Shown here in pieces: positions 18,875 through 29,230 of a DNA stretch of 64,000 nucleotides. A program made the position numbers and the translations under genes. Within the stretch, counting starts at the first letter, position 1, and each line of letters starts with the position of its first letter. The DNA comes from Streptomyces sp. TBY4. Its GTDB lineage: Bacteria; Actinomycetota; Actinomycetes; Streptomycetales; Streptomycetaceae. The DNA lies in assembly GCF_024213195.1 (NCBI RefSeq), contig NZ_JANAVF010000006.1, positions 310,001 to 374,000 of the forward strand, read 5' to 3'. The notes under the pieces were generated by a model. That model had not been told where the DNA came from, did no database searches, and saw only the letters and a list, made by a program, of their open reading frames with translations.

Positions 18875-21598
18875 GTGGCAGATTCAGCATCGAAGAAGAC
18901 CGACCAGCCGACCGCAGCGGACCGCCCCCGCCTGATGCTCATGGACGGGCACTCCCTGGCGTACCGGGCGTTCTTCGCGCTCCCCGCGGAGAACTTCACC
19001 ACCGCGACGGGGCAGCCGACCAACGCCATCTACGGGTTCGCGTCGATGCTGGCGAACACGCTGCGCGACGAGGCGCCCACGCACTTCGCGGTGGCGTTCG
19101 ACGTGTCGCGCAAGACGTGGCGCTCGGCGGAGTTCCCCGAGTACAAGGCGAACCGCTCCAAGACCCCCGACGAGTTCAAGGGGCAGGTGGAGCTGATCGG
19201 CGAGCTCCTGGACGCGATGAGCGTGCCGCGCTTCGCCGTCGACGGCTTCGAGGCCGACGACGTGATCGCGACGCTCGCCACGCAGGCCGAGGCCCTCGGC
19301 TTCGACGTGCTGATCGTCACCGGTGACCGGGACTCCTTCCAGCTCGTCTCCGAGCACACCACCGTGCTCTACCCGACCAAGGGCGTCTCCGAGCTGACCC
19401 GCTTCACCCCCGAGAAGGTCGAGGAGAAGTACGGGCTCACCCCCCAGCAGTACCCGGACTTCGCGGCCCTGCGCGGCGACCCGTCCGACAACCTCCCCGG
19501 CATCCCGGGCGTCGGCGAGAAGACCGCCGCCAAGTGGATCACCCAGTTCGGGTCCTTCGCGGAGCTCGTCGAGCGCGCCGAGGAGGTCAAGGGCAAGGCC
19601 GGGCAGAACTTCCGCGACCACCTGGACGCCGTGAAGCTCAACCGGGTCCTGACCGAGATGGTCAAGGACGTCGCCCTCCCCAAGACCCCCGCCGACCTGG
19701 CCCGCGCCCCCTACGACCGGACCGCCGTCACCGGAGTCCTGGACGTACTGGAGATCCGCAACGCCTCCCTGCGCGAGCGGCTCCTCGCCGTTGACCCGGG
19801 CGCCGCCGAGGAGCAGGCCCCGGCCCCGGCGGCCGCCGCCGTGGAACTGGACGGCTCCGTGCTCGGCGCCGGAGAGCTCGCGCCGTGGCTGGAGCGCCAC
19901 GCGGACACCCCGCTCGGCATCTCCACCGTCGACAGCTGGGCGCTCGGCACCGGCAACGTCTCCGAGATCGCGCTGGCCTCGGCCGGGGGAGCGGCCGCCT
20001 GGTTCGAGCCGTCAGCGCTGGACGAGGCCGACGACCGGGCCTTCGCCGCCTGGGCCGCCGACGCCGCCAAGCCCAAGGTGGTGCACAACGCCAAGGGCCT
20101 CATGCGGGTCTTCCCGGAGCACGGCTGGACCCTGGCCGGCGTCACCATGGACACCGCGCTCGCCGCCTACCTGGTCAAGCCGGGCCGCCGCTCCTTCGCG
20201 CTGGACGTGCTCTCCCAGGAGTACCTGCACCGCGAGCTGGCGCCCGCCGCCGCCGACGGGCAGCTCGCCTTCGGCGCCGACGACACCGCCGAGGCCGAAG
20301 CCCTGATGGCGCAGGCCCGCGCCGTCCTGGACCTCGGCGAGGCCTTCGCGGTCAAGCTGCCCGAGGTGGGCGCCGCCGAGCTGCTCCACGACATGGAGTT
20401 GCCCACCTCCGAGCTGCTGGCCCGCCTGGAGCGCGCCGGCATCGCCGTCGACCGGGACCACCTGGAAGGCATGGAGCAGCAGTTCGCCGGGGCCGTGCAG
20501 CAGGCGGTGAAGGAGGCGCACGCCGCGGTGGGCCACGAGTTCAACCTCGGCTCGCCCAAGCAGCTCCAGGAGGTCTTCTTCGGCGAGCTGGACCTGCCGA
20601 AGACGAAGAAGACCAAGACCGGCTACACCACGGACGCCGACGCCCTCGCCTGGCTGGCCACCCAGACCGATCACGAACTCCCCGTGATCATGCTGCGCCA
20701 CCGGGAGCAGGCCAAGCTGCGCGTCACCGTCGAGGGCCTGGTCAAGATGATCGCCGCCGACGGCCGGGTGCACACCAGCTTCAGCCAGACCGTCGCCGCG
20801 ACCGGCCGGCTGTCCTCCACCGACCCCAACCTGCAGAACGTGCCGGTGCGCACCGACGAGGGCCGGGCCATCCGGCGCGGCTTCGTCGTCGGCGAGGGCT
20901 ACGAATCCCTCATGACCGCCGACTACAGCCAGATCGAGCTGCGCGTCATGGCCCACCTCTCCGAGGACGAGGGCCTGCTCGAAGCCTTCCAGTCGGGCGA
21001 GGACCTGCACACCACGGTCGCCTCCCAGGTGTTCGGCGTCGAGCGCTCCGAGGTCGACGCCGAGATGCGGCGCAAGATCAAGGCCATGTCCTACGGGCTG
21101 GCCTACGGGCTCTCCGCGTTCGGCCTGGCCCAGCAGCTGAACATCGAGCCCGGCGAGGCCCGCGGCCTGATGGAGACCTTCTTCGAGCGCTTCGGCGGAG
21201 TCCGCGACTACCTGGGCCGCGTGGTCGAGGAGGCCCGGGCCACCGGCTACACGGCCACCGTCTTCGGCCGCCGCCGCTACCTCCCGGACCTCAACAGCGA
21301 CAACCGCCAGCGCCGCGAGGCCGCCGAGCGGATGGCGCTGAACGCCCCCATCCAGGGCACCGCCGCCGACATCGTGAAGGTCGCGATGCTGCGCGTGGAC
21401 AAGGCGCTCACCGAAGCCGGGCTGACCTCGCGGATGCTGCTCCAGGTCCACGACGAAATCGTGCTGGAGATTGCCCCGGGGGAGCGCAAGCAGGTGGAGG
21501 AGCTGGTGCGCCGCGAGATGGCCGCCGCCGTCGACCTGCGGGCCCCGCTGGACGTGTCCGTGGGCGTCGGCCCCGACTGGGAGTCCGCCGCGCACTGA
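18875..21598 (+). CDS. polA: DNA polymerase I
   Basis: 907 residues from GTG 18875, which coincides with the predicted transcription start. Domain order: 5'-3' exonuclease (LMLMDGHSLAYRAFF; GFEADDVIATLA; VTGDRDSFQL; GVGEKTAAKWI), then a 3'-5' exonuclease-like domain, then polymerase. The middle domain lacks the catalytic DxE (the equivalent strand reads LGISTVDSWALG), so proofreading is predicted absent, as in Taq and mycobacterial PolA. Polymerase motifs A (TADYSQIELRVMAHLS), B (RRKIKAMSYGLAYGLS) and C (LLQVHDEIVLE) are intact. Roles are gap filling in excision repair and Okazaki fragment maturation. Confidence 0.97.
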   Translation: MADSASKKTDQPTAADRPRLMLMDGHSLAYRAFFALPAENFTTATGQPTNAIYGFASMLANTLRDEAPTHFAVAFDVSRKTWRSAEFPEYKANRSKTPDEFKGQVELIGELLDAMSVPRFAVDGFEADDVIATLATQAEALGFDVLIVTGDRDSFQLVSEHTTVLYPTKGVSELTRFTPEKVEEKYGLTPQQYPDFAALRGDPSDNLPGIPGVGEKTAAKWITQFGSFAELVERAEEVKGKAGQNFRDHLDAVKLNRVLTEMVKDVALPKTPADLARAPYDRTAVTGVLDVLEIRNASLRERLLAVDPGAAEEQAPAPAAAAVELDGSVLGAGELAPWLERHADTPLGISTVDSWALGTGNVSEIALASAGGAAAWFEPSALDEADDRAFAAWAADAAKPKVVHNAKGLMRVFPEHGWTLAGVTMDTALAAYLVKPGRRSFALDVLSQEYLHRELAPAAADGQLAFGADDTAEAEALMAQARAVLDLGEAFAVKLPEVGAAELLHDMELPTSELLARLERAGIAVDRDHLEGMEQQFAGAVQQAVKEAHAAVGHEFNLGSPKQLQEVFFGELDLPKTKKTKTGYTTDADALAWLATQTDHELPVIMLRHREQAKLRVTVEGLVKMIAADGRVHTSFSQTVAATGRLSSTDPNLQNVPVRTDEGRAIRRGFVVGEGYESLMTADYSQIELRVMAHLSEDEGLLEAFQSGEDLHTTVASQVFGVERSEVDAEMRRKIKAMSYGLAYGLSAFGLAQQLNIEPGEARGLMETFFERFGGVRDYLGRVVEEARATGYTATVFGRRRYLPDLNSDNRQRREAAERMALNAPIQGTAADIVKVAMLRVDKALTEAGLTSRMLLQVHDEIVLEIAPGERKQVEELVRREMAAAVDLRAPLDVSVGVGPDWESAAH

Positions 21599-21623
21599 GC
21601 ACCCGCACCACCGGTCCGGGCAG

Positions 21624-21656
21624 CGCCCGTCCCCGCCTACGCGGTGGGGACGGGCG
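21624..21656. terminator. Bidirectional hairpin between polA and DUF4184 gene
   Basis: Arms CGCCCGTCCCCGCC (21624-21637) and GGTGGGGACGGGCG (21643-21656) pair over 14 bases with one wobble, around a 5-base loop. It overlaps the stop codon of the convergent gene on the minus strand. Confidence 0.75.
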
Positions 21657-22503
21657 TTCGCGCGTCCGCGTCCGCGTCCGTGTCGTCCCGCCGGCCACGG
21701 ACCGGCCGGTGCAGCAGGCGTACGAGGACCCCGTACAGCAGCAGCCCCACGGCGAGACCGCCGCCGGCGCCGAAACAGACGGTCGGGATGATGTCGAGCG
21801 GGGTGCGGATCCGGTCGAAGAAGGTGAAGAAGCGCAGCACGCGCAGGGTGATCCCGACCGCCACGCAGACGAGGACCAGCGCGAGCGCGCCCGCCACCCG
21901 GGCCCGGCCGAGCACCGGGACGGACGCGGGGGCCGGCCCGTCCGGCAGCCGGCGCAGCGCGGTCACCGTGAACCAGACCAGGAAGCAGGCCGAGAGCGCC
22001 GAAGTCCCGTACTGCAGGTACGAGTAGAGGGGCAGCCCGAAGGCGAGCGGCTCGCCCAGCTCCGGCAGGGTGCGGGTGCCGAAGCGGTCGATGTGCGTGA
22101 AGGCGTCCCACACCACGTGCGTGAGGGAGCCGATGACCGCCGAGAGGTAGAACCAGAGGGCCAGCGCGGGCAGTCGGCGCCCGCGCCACTCCTCGCCCCG
22201 GAGGAAGGCGTGCACCCTGCCCTGCCGGCGGCGCGGCAGGAGCGCGATCAGCGGCTCGCGCAGCAGCAGCCAGCACGCCGCGAGGACGGCGGTCAGCACC
22301 GCATCGGCGGTCAGGATGCCGGGCAGGGAGTGCGTGAAGGTGCCGTACGGCCTGAGGCCCGCGACGACCGTGTCGGCGAAGTAGAAGCTGTCCGGGGCGA
22401 ACGACCCGAGGATCAGGGCCGAGGCGACGAGGGGGCCGCGGGCCCGACCGGACCGCCGGACGGCCGGAAGCACGGCGGCCGCGTGGCTGAGGGTGAACGG
22501 CAT
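21637..22503 (-). CDS. DUF4184 family integral membrane protein
   Basis: 288 residues. The N terminus MPFTLSHAAAVLP and the segments GSFAPDSFYFAD and SLTHVVWDAFTHIDRFG are hallmarks of DUF4184. Conserved His and Asp residues near the membrane face resemble the metal-dependent hydrolase-like YdjM/DUF457 group, but no activity is established. About six or seven membrane segments are visible. Convergent with polA and divergent from the lytic transglycosylase gene. Confidence 0.88.
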   Translation of the reverse strand: MPFTLSHAAAVLPAVRRSGRARGPLVASALILGSFAPDSFYFADTVVAGLRPYGTFTHSLPGILTADAVLTAVLAACWLLLREPLIALLPRRRQGRVHAFLRGEEWRGRRLPALALWFYLSAVIGSLTHVVWDAFTHIDRFGTRTLPELGEPLAFGLPLYSYLQYGTSALSACFLVWFTVTALRRLPDGPAPASVPVLGRARVAGALALVLVCVAVGITLRVLRFFTFFDRIRTPLDIIPTVCFGAGGGLAVGLLLYGVLVRLLHRPVRGRRDDTDADADARTPVPTA

Positions 22504-22681
22504 GCGAGCTTGCTCCCGGAACTCGGCTCATCGACCGGTGCGTCCGGTGCGATCGGTGCGTCCAGTATGGGCGGCCTGTGCAGCGCATGAGGAAATCGTG
22601 AATTCCGGCTCGGGATGCGTGCCCTGTCCAGCGAGTTGACGTAGGGTCACGCGGACGTCGAGGGGGAGGGGGGTCCGGCTC

Positions 22682-24103
<1,422 letters not shown>

Positions 24104-24249
24104 CGCGCCCCGGCGCCCGCCCCCTCCCTCCGAGCGGGGCGGGTCCCCGGTGCGCGTCAGCGCACCCCCGCGCAAACGGTTCTCATCTGTCACCCGCATT
24201 GCTACGGTGCCACCGCCCTGACGACCAATCAGATTCCGGAGGCCCCGGC

Positions 24250-24390
24250 ATGCGCGCAATCGTCGCCGCCGCCAGCGGTCTCGTCCTCGCGGTGCTCCTC
24301 GTGTTCGCCATCACGGCGACGGGGGCGCCGGAAGGCAAGACCTCACCGAAGCCCCTGCTCACCACCGCGCCCGCCGCGCCCGGAAAGTAG
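24250..24390 (+). CDS. Small single-pass membrane protein
   Basis: 46 residues from ATG 24250, with GGAGG eight bases upstream. It is one hydrophobic helix (AASGLVLAVLLVFAITATG) followed by a short tail GKTSPKPLLTTAPAAPGK. Its stop codon is 14 bases before the DUF3068 gene, whose ribosome-binding site starts immediately after it, so the two are an operon. I recall similar small proteins in this position in other Streptomyces. Function unknown. Confidence 0.7.
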   Translation: MRAIVAAASGLVLAVLLVFAITATGAPEGKTSPKPLLTTAPAAPGK

Positions 24391-24404
24391 AGGAGGGCCC
24401 GGCC

Positions 24405-25385
24405 GTGCGACGTAGAGCAAGCCTCGTCCTGCTAGCCGTAGCCGTGTTCTGCGCAGCCCTCGCACCGATGCTGCGCTGGTACGCGTACCCCAGGCTCGCG
24501 AAGATCCCGCCGAACCAGTACCAGGAGGTGGTCCTGGAGGCGAAGGACGCGACCCTGCTCGACTACACCGCGGGCATGCAGCCCAAGAAGGTCGACAAGG
24601 TCACCATCGTCCAGACCCTCAAGGGCAACGTGGAGGCCTCGAAGGAGATCGAGGCCAGTGCCGGCAAGGACGTGGTGGTCTGGGACACGCTGACCCACAT
24701 CATGGGCCCGGACGGGCAGATGGTCTCCCAGATCCCCGAGCGCTACATCTTCGACGCCCACACCCAGGACCCGGTGCACGCCACGGGCGAGGCGGTGGAC
24801 GGGGACCCGGTCAAGCGCGAGGGCATCGAGTTCAAGTGGCCGTTCTTCACCGAGCCGCGCGACTACCTGTACTTCGACCAGCAGACCCGCAGCTCCTCGC
24901 CCATCCACTACGTGGGCCCGCGCAAGTTCAAGGGCATGGACGTCTACTACTACGAGCAGACGATCCCGTGGACGAAGGTCTCGCTGCCCAAGAAGATGCC
25001 GATCGAGGGCATCGACCCGGCCACCTTCGAGCAGAGCACCGGCACCTCCCTCTGGTACTCGACCAAGGCGATGTTCTGGGTGGACCCGGTGACCGGTGCG
25101 CCCGTCAACGCCGAGCAGCAGATCCAGCAGGAGATGCGCGGCGGGAGCATCGCGGGCAGCGCGCCCGACGGCAGGCTCACCGTCTTCGCGGGACACGTGA
25201 AGATGCGCGAGGACTACAGCAACCACACCGTCGCCCTGGTCAAGTCGAACCGGACCATGGTCCTCGCGCTGCACACCTACGCGCCGATCGGCCTCGCCGC
25301 CGGCGGGCTCGCACTCTTCGGGCTCGCGCTGTGGCTGGAGGCGCGGAGCCGGCGCCCCCGGGAGGGGGAGCAGTTCAGCGCCTGA
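24405..25385 (+). CDS. DUF3068 (PorA-family) membrane protein
   Basis: 326 residues from GTG 24405 with a perfect AGGAGG. An N-terminal membrane segment and a C-terminal one (YAPIGLAAGGLALFGLALWL) bracket a large external domain, the normal topology of actinobacterial DUF3068 proteins. Segments such as YIFDAHTQDPVHATGEAV and LYFDQQTRSSSPIHYVG are typical. The function of the family is not established. It overlaps the end of the convergent hrpB by 11 bases. Confidence 0.88.
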   Translation: MRRRASLVLLAVAVFCAALAPMLRWYAYPRLAKIPPNQYQEVVLEAKDATLLDYTAGMQPKKVDKVTIVQTLKGNVEASKEIEASAGKDVVVWDTLTHIMGPDGQMVSQIPERYIFDAHTQDPVHATGEAVDGDPVKREGIEFKWPFFTEPRDYLYFDQQTRSSSPIHYVGPRKFKGMDVYYYEQTIPWTKVSLPKKMPIEGIDPATFEQSTGTSLWYSTKAMFWVDPVTGAPVNAEQQIQQEMRGGSIAGSAPDGRLTVFAGHVKMREDYSNHTVALVKSNRTMVLALHTYAPIGLAAGGLALFGLALWLEARSRRPREGEQFSA

Positions 25386-28019
25386 GCCGGGCGTTGGTGT
25401 GCCGGGTGGGCTCGGCGGTCGCCGGGTCCTCCGGCCACGGGTGCTTGGGATAGCGGCCGCGGAGCTCGGCGCGGACGGCGCGGTAGCCGCCCTGCCAGAA
25501 GGACGCGAGGTCGGCGGTGACCGCGGCCGGCCGTCCGGCGGGCGACAGCAGGTGGACGAGTACGGGGACCCCCGCGACCCGGGGGGTCTCGGCCAGCCCG
25601 AACAGCTCCTGCAGTTTGACGGCGAGTACGGGCTGGCCGTGCTCGGCGGCGTAGTCCACGCGGATCCGGGAGCCGCTCGGCACCTCGATCCGCTCCGGGG
25701 CCAGCTCGTCGAGCCGGGCGGCCTCGCCCGTCGCCCAGGGCAGCAGCCGGTTCAGCGCCTGCCCGGCGTCGATCCGCGCGAGGTCGGCGCGGCGGCGGGC
25801 CCGCGACAGCTCCGGCTCCAGCCAGTCGTAGGCGCGCTCCAGCAGCTCCAGGTCGTCCTCCACCCCGGGCCAGGGCGCGCCGAGCGTGCGGTGCAGGAAG
25901 CCGAGCCGGGCCCGCAGCGCTTCCGCGTCCGGGGTCCAGCGGAGCAGGCCGAGCCCCTCTGTACGGAGTCCGTCGAGCAGTGCGGCCCTGACGAGGGCGC
26001 GGTCGGGGTCGCGCAGGGGCCGCGCGGCCAGCTCGATCGCGCCGAGCCGTTCCACGGAGCGGGCGACGAGGTCTCCGTCCTCCCAGTGCACCTCTTCGCC
26101 CGCGCGGAACAGGTGGCCTGCGGCCGCTCGGGCCGTCTCCTCGTCGACGAGGGCTCCGAGCCGGACGCGGGCGGACGCCGAGTGCGGGGGCCTGTCGGCG
26201 ACGGCCACGGCCAGCCAGGGCGCGCTGCGCAGCGGTGACCCGTCGCCGAGCTCGGCGGCCGTGCCGCTGGCCATGAGGAACGAGCCCTGGCCCTTGGATC
26301 TGGCGACCCGCTCCGGGAACGCGAGTGCGGCGACGAGCCCGGCGGCGGCGTCGTCGGGTGCAGCGCCGCTGCTGGGGCTCCGCCCCGGACCCCGCTCCTC
26401 AAACGCCGGAGGGGCTGGGTTTCGGCTGATGCCGCCCGAAGGGGGCCGGGGCGGAGTCCCGGTTTCGGGAAGGGGCGGGGTGGGGGAAGGCCCCGCAGGG
26501 CTCCCCTCGGCGGCGGCGCGCTCCAGGCGGCGGGCCTCCGCGCGCCAGCGCGAGCCGTACGGGTCGCCGCCCGCGCGGGCCCGGCGCCAGGCTGCGGCCA
26601 GGTCGTCCCCGTACTCGCGCGGCGGCTCCTCGCTGAGGAGGGCCACCAGTTCCGCCGCCCGCCGGGGGCCCAGCGCGGCGGAGCCGTCGAGCAGGGCCCG
26701 GGCCAGGCGGGGTGCAGGCCGAGCCGGGCCATCCGCAGCCCCCGCGGGGTCGGCCGGCCCGCCGGGGACACCGCGCCCACCGCGAGCAGCACCTCCCGCG
26801 CCGCGGCCATCGCTCCGCCCGGCGGTGGATCGAGCAGGGCCAGGCCGCTCGCGTCCGGGTCGCCCCAGCAGGCGGCCTGGAGGGCGAACTGCGCGAGGTC
26901 CGCGATCCGGATCTCGGGGGAGGGGTACGCGGGCAGCCGCCCGTCCTCGGCTTCGGCCCAGCAGCGGTACACCGTGCCCGGGGCCTCACGCCCGGCCCGG
27001 CCCGCGCGCTGGCGGCCGGCCGCGCGGGACGCCCGTACGGTGGCCAGCGCGCCCAGGCCCCGGGCGTGGTCGACCCGGGGTTCGCGGGCCAGCCCCGAAT
27101 CCACGACGATCCGTACGCCGGGCACGGTCAGGCTGGACTCCGCGACGGCGGTGGAGAGGATGACCCGGCGGTGCGCAGCGGGGGACAGCGCCGCGTCCTG
27201 GACGGAGGCCGGAGCCCGGCCGTGTATCTGGAGGACCTCCGCGTCGACGGCGCCGAGCTGCCCGGCGACCCGGGCGATCTCACCGACGCCGGGCAGGAAG
27301 CACAGGATGTCGCCGGAACGTTCCGCCAGCGCCCGCCGCACCACCGAGGCCACGTGCGTCAGCTGCGCCGGGTCCACCCGCATCCCGTGCGGCGGCCGCA
27401 CCGGGCGGGCCGGCGGGGCCCACACGGTCTCCACCGGGTGGGAGACGCCGGCCGCCTCCACGACGGGCGCGTTCCCCAGGAGCCGTGCCCAGCCGGCCGC
27501 GTCGGTGGTCGCCGAGGCGGCGAGGAGCCGCAGCTCGGGGCGCAGGGTCTCCCGTACGTCCAGGAGGAAGGCGGCGACCGTGTCCGCGTCGAGGTGCCGC
27601 TCGTGGCACTCGTCCAGCATCACCAGGTCGGCCCCGGAGAGCTCCTGGTCGCGCTGGAGCCGCTGGAGCAGCACCCCGGTGGTGACCACCTCGACCACGG
27701 TGGACGGTCCGACCACCCGCTCCCCGCGCACCGTGAAGCCGACGGAGCCGCCGACCTGCTCGCCGAGCAGCCAGGCCATCCGCCGGGCGGCCGCGCGGGC
27801 GGCGATCCGGCGAGGTTCGGCGACCACCACGCGACGCCGTGGTCCGCCTCCCACCAGCCCCGCCAGCACCAGCGGCACCAGCGTGGTCTTGCCCGTGCCG
27901 GGCGGGGCGCAGAGCACGGCGGCGCCGTGCGCGTCGAGCGCCGAGACCAGGGCGGGCACGGCCTCCTGTACGGGGAGGGCGTCGAGGTCGGCCGTACGGA
28001 TCACGCGCTGTTCCGGCAC
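25375..28019 (-). pseudogene. hrpB: ATP-dependent helicase HrpB, split by a one-base frameshift
   Basis: The N-terminal part (from GTG 28019) has DEAH-helicase motifs: Walker A APPGTGKTTL, DECHERH, ASATT and, in motif VI position, a Q-R-x-G-R-x-G-R match (RQRAGRAGREAPG). The frame breaks after MARLGLHP. Adding one G to the GGGG run at 26709-26712 (plus strand) restores HPRLARALLDGSAALGPRRA and joins it to the HrpB C-terminal domain, which is open to 25375. The remainder is about 880 codons, near full length. Either the base is a sequencing error or the gene is recently inactivated. A dispersed repeat lies in frame at about 26350-26510. The upstream gene ends four bases before the start. Confidence 0.88.
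26350..26510 (-). repeat. Dispersed Streptomyces palindromic repeat, copy inside hrpB
   Basis: The block GGGGCTCCGCCCCGGACCCC (from 26374) followed by CTCAAACGCCGGAGGGGCTGG (around 26398-26418), plus the matching flank with CCCGAAACCGGG on the other side, is the common high-copy intergenic repeat of Streptomyces as I know it. Here it is translated in frame as a Pro/Gly/Ser-rich insert of about 50 residues in the C-terminal half of HrpB. A second, diverged copy is at 48130-48240. Confidence 0.65.
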
Positions 28020-28023
28020 CGGC

Positions 28024-28872
28024 TCAGTCCCGCTCGCACACGAAGATCGCCGTACCGGGGATGAGGTTCCCGCGCAGCGGGGACCAGCCGCCCCACTCCT
28101 GGCTGTTCCACGCGGGCCATTCCGGTTCCACCAGGTCGAGGAGGCGGAAACCGCCCGCGACCACGTCCCGTACCCGGTCGCCGAGGGTGCGGTGGTGCTC
28201 CACGTACACGGCGCGGCCCTGCTCGTCCTGCTCGACGTAGGGGGTGCGGTCGAAGTAGGAGGCGGCGACGGAGAGCCCCTCGGGGCCGGGCTCGTCGGGG
28301 AAGGCCCAGCGGATGGGGTGGGTGACGGAGAAGACCCAGCGGCCGCCGGGCCGCAGGACCCGGCGCACCTCGCGCATGACGTTCACGGGGTCGGCGACGA
28401 AGGGGACGGCGCCGTAGGCGGAGCAGGCCAGGTCGAAGGAGGCGTCGCGGAAGGGGAGGCGTCCGGCGTCGGCCTCGACCAGGGGGACGTTATCGCCGAT
28501 CCGCAGGGCGTGCTGGAGCTGGCGGTGGGAGAGGTCGAGGGCGACGGGGCGGGCGCCCTGGGCGGCCAGCCAGCGCGAGCACTGGGCGGCGCCGGCGCCG
28601 ATCTCCAGGACGTCCTTGCCCTTGAGGGAGGCGGCGGGGCCCAGCAGGGCGGCCTCCGCCTCGTCCAGGCCCTCCGGGCCCCATACAAAGCGGTCGTCGC
28701 CGAGGAAGGCCCCGTGCTCGCTCTGGTACTCGTCGGCGTTGCGGTCCCACCAGCCCCGGCTGGCCCGGCTGCTCTCCGCTTCCCCCGCGTCACGCCGGGT
28801 GGCCTCGGAATCGTCTTCGACGGCCGATCCGGCTTCGTACGCTTCTTCGGGGGCGTAGTCCTCTTGGTTCAT
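28024..28872 (-). CDS. Class I SAM-dependent methyltransferase
   Basis: 282 residues. A charged 40-residue N terminus is followed by WWDRNADEYQSEHG and the SAM-binding motif VLEIGAGAAQCSRWL; later blocks are ALDLSHRQLQHAL, FDLACSAYGAVPFVADP and EVRRVLRPGGRWVFSVTHP, all standard for the Methyltransf_11 fold. The substrate is unknown. It precedes hrpB by four bases on the same strand and is divergent from rpsA. Confidence 0.9.
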   Translation of the reverse strand: MNQEDYAPEEAYEAGSAVEDDSEATRRDAGEAESSRASRGWWDRNADEYQSEHGAFLGDDRFVWGPEGLDEAEAALLGPAASLKGKDVLEIGAGAAQCSRWLAAQGARPVALDLSHRQLQHALRIGDNVPLVEADAGRLPFRDASFDLACSAYGAVPFVADPVNVMREVRRVLRPGGRWVFSVTHPIRWAFPDEPGPEGLSVAASYFDRTPYVEQDEQGRAVYVEHHRTLGDRVRDVVAGGFRLLDLVEPEWPAWNSQEWGGWSPLRGNLIPGTAIFVCERD

Positions 28873-28995
28873 GGGGCCCGTCGTCGTAGTCTGCGAATGT
28901 CTGCGGAAAGTGGGCGGGAAGGGCCATCGGCGCCTGCCTGCCCACTAATTGTGCCGGTTGTGCGGTGATCCGCCCGGGGTGTGCGCCTTCGCGCA

Positions 28996-29024
28996 TTGAC
29001 CCTGTCCGGCTGCCCCCGTATGCT
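28996..29024 (+). promoter_or_regulatory. Housekeeping (HrdB-type) promoter of rpsA
   Basis: TTGACC (28996-29001), 17-base spacer, TATGCT (29019-29024). This is a close match to the vegetative sigma consensus and is the best such promoter in the window. Transcription should begin near 29031, giving a leader of about 200 bases. The preceding 120 bases (28873-28995) show nothing else I can assign. Confidence 0.85.
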
Positions 29025-29030
29025 ACAAGT

Positions 29031-29230
29031 TGCGCTGCGAGCCTGTGCTCCTCAGACCTAGCAGGCTGCGCTTGTATCTGTTGATGACCCCTCGGTTTTC
29101 GAGGCCCCCACCCCGCGTTTCGCGGAACTGGGGCTTCCTTGGCTGTCCGGCTTCTTCGGCAGATGCCGATAAGGGCTCCCGGCGTAGCAGTACCTACGAC
29201 TTTCTGTCCGTAACCGGAGCCCTTACCCAC
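29031..29230 (+). promoter_or_regulatory. Structured rpsA mRNA leader with hidden ribosome-binding site
   Basis: Three hairpins can be drawn. A: CCTCG (29090-29094) / CGAGG (29100-29104). B: CCCCA (29106-29110) and CCGCG (29113-29117) with CGCGG (29121-29125) and TGGGG (29129-29133). C: TAAGGGCTCC (29170-29179) / GGAGCCCTTA (29216-29225), with an inner stem CGTAG (29183-29187) / CTACG (29194-29198). The only good Shine-Dalgarno, GGAG at 29216-29219, is inside the 3' arm of C, 11 bases before the ATG. This suggests translational control, perhaps by S1 itself. Confidence 0.65.

Noticed and set aside
22504..22681. c-di-AMP (ydaO) riboswitch before the lytic transglycosylase
   Set aside because: The known conserved blocks of that class are absent and the leader is too short.
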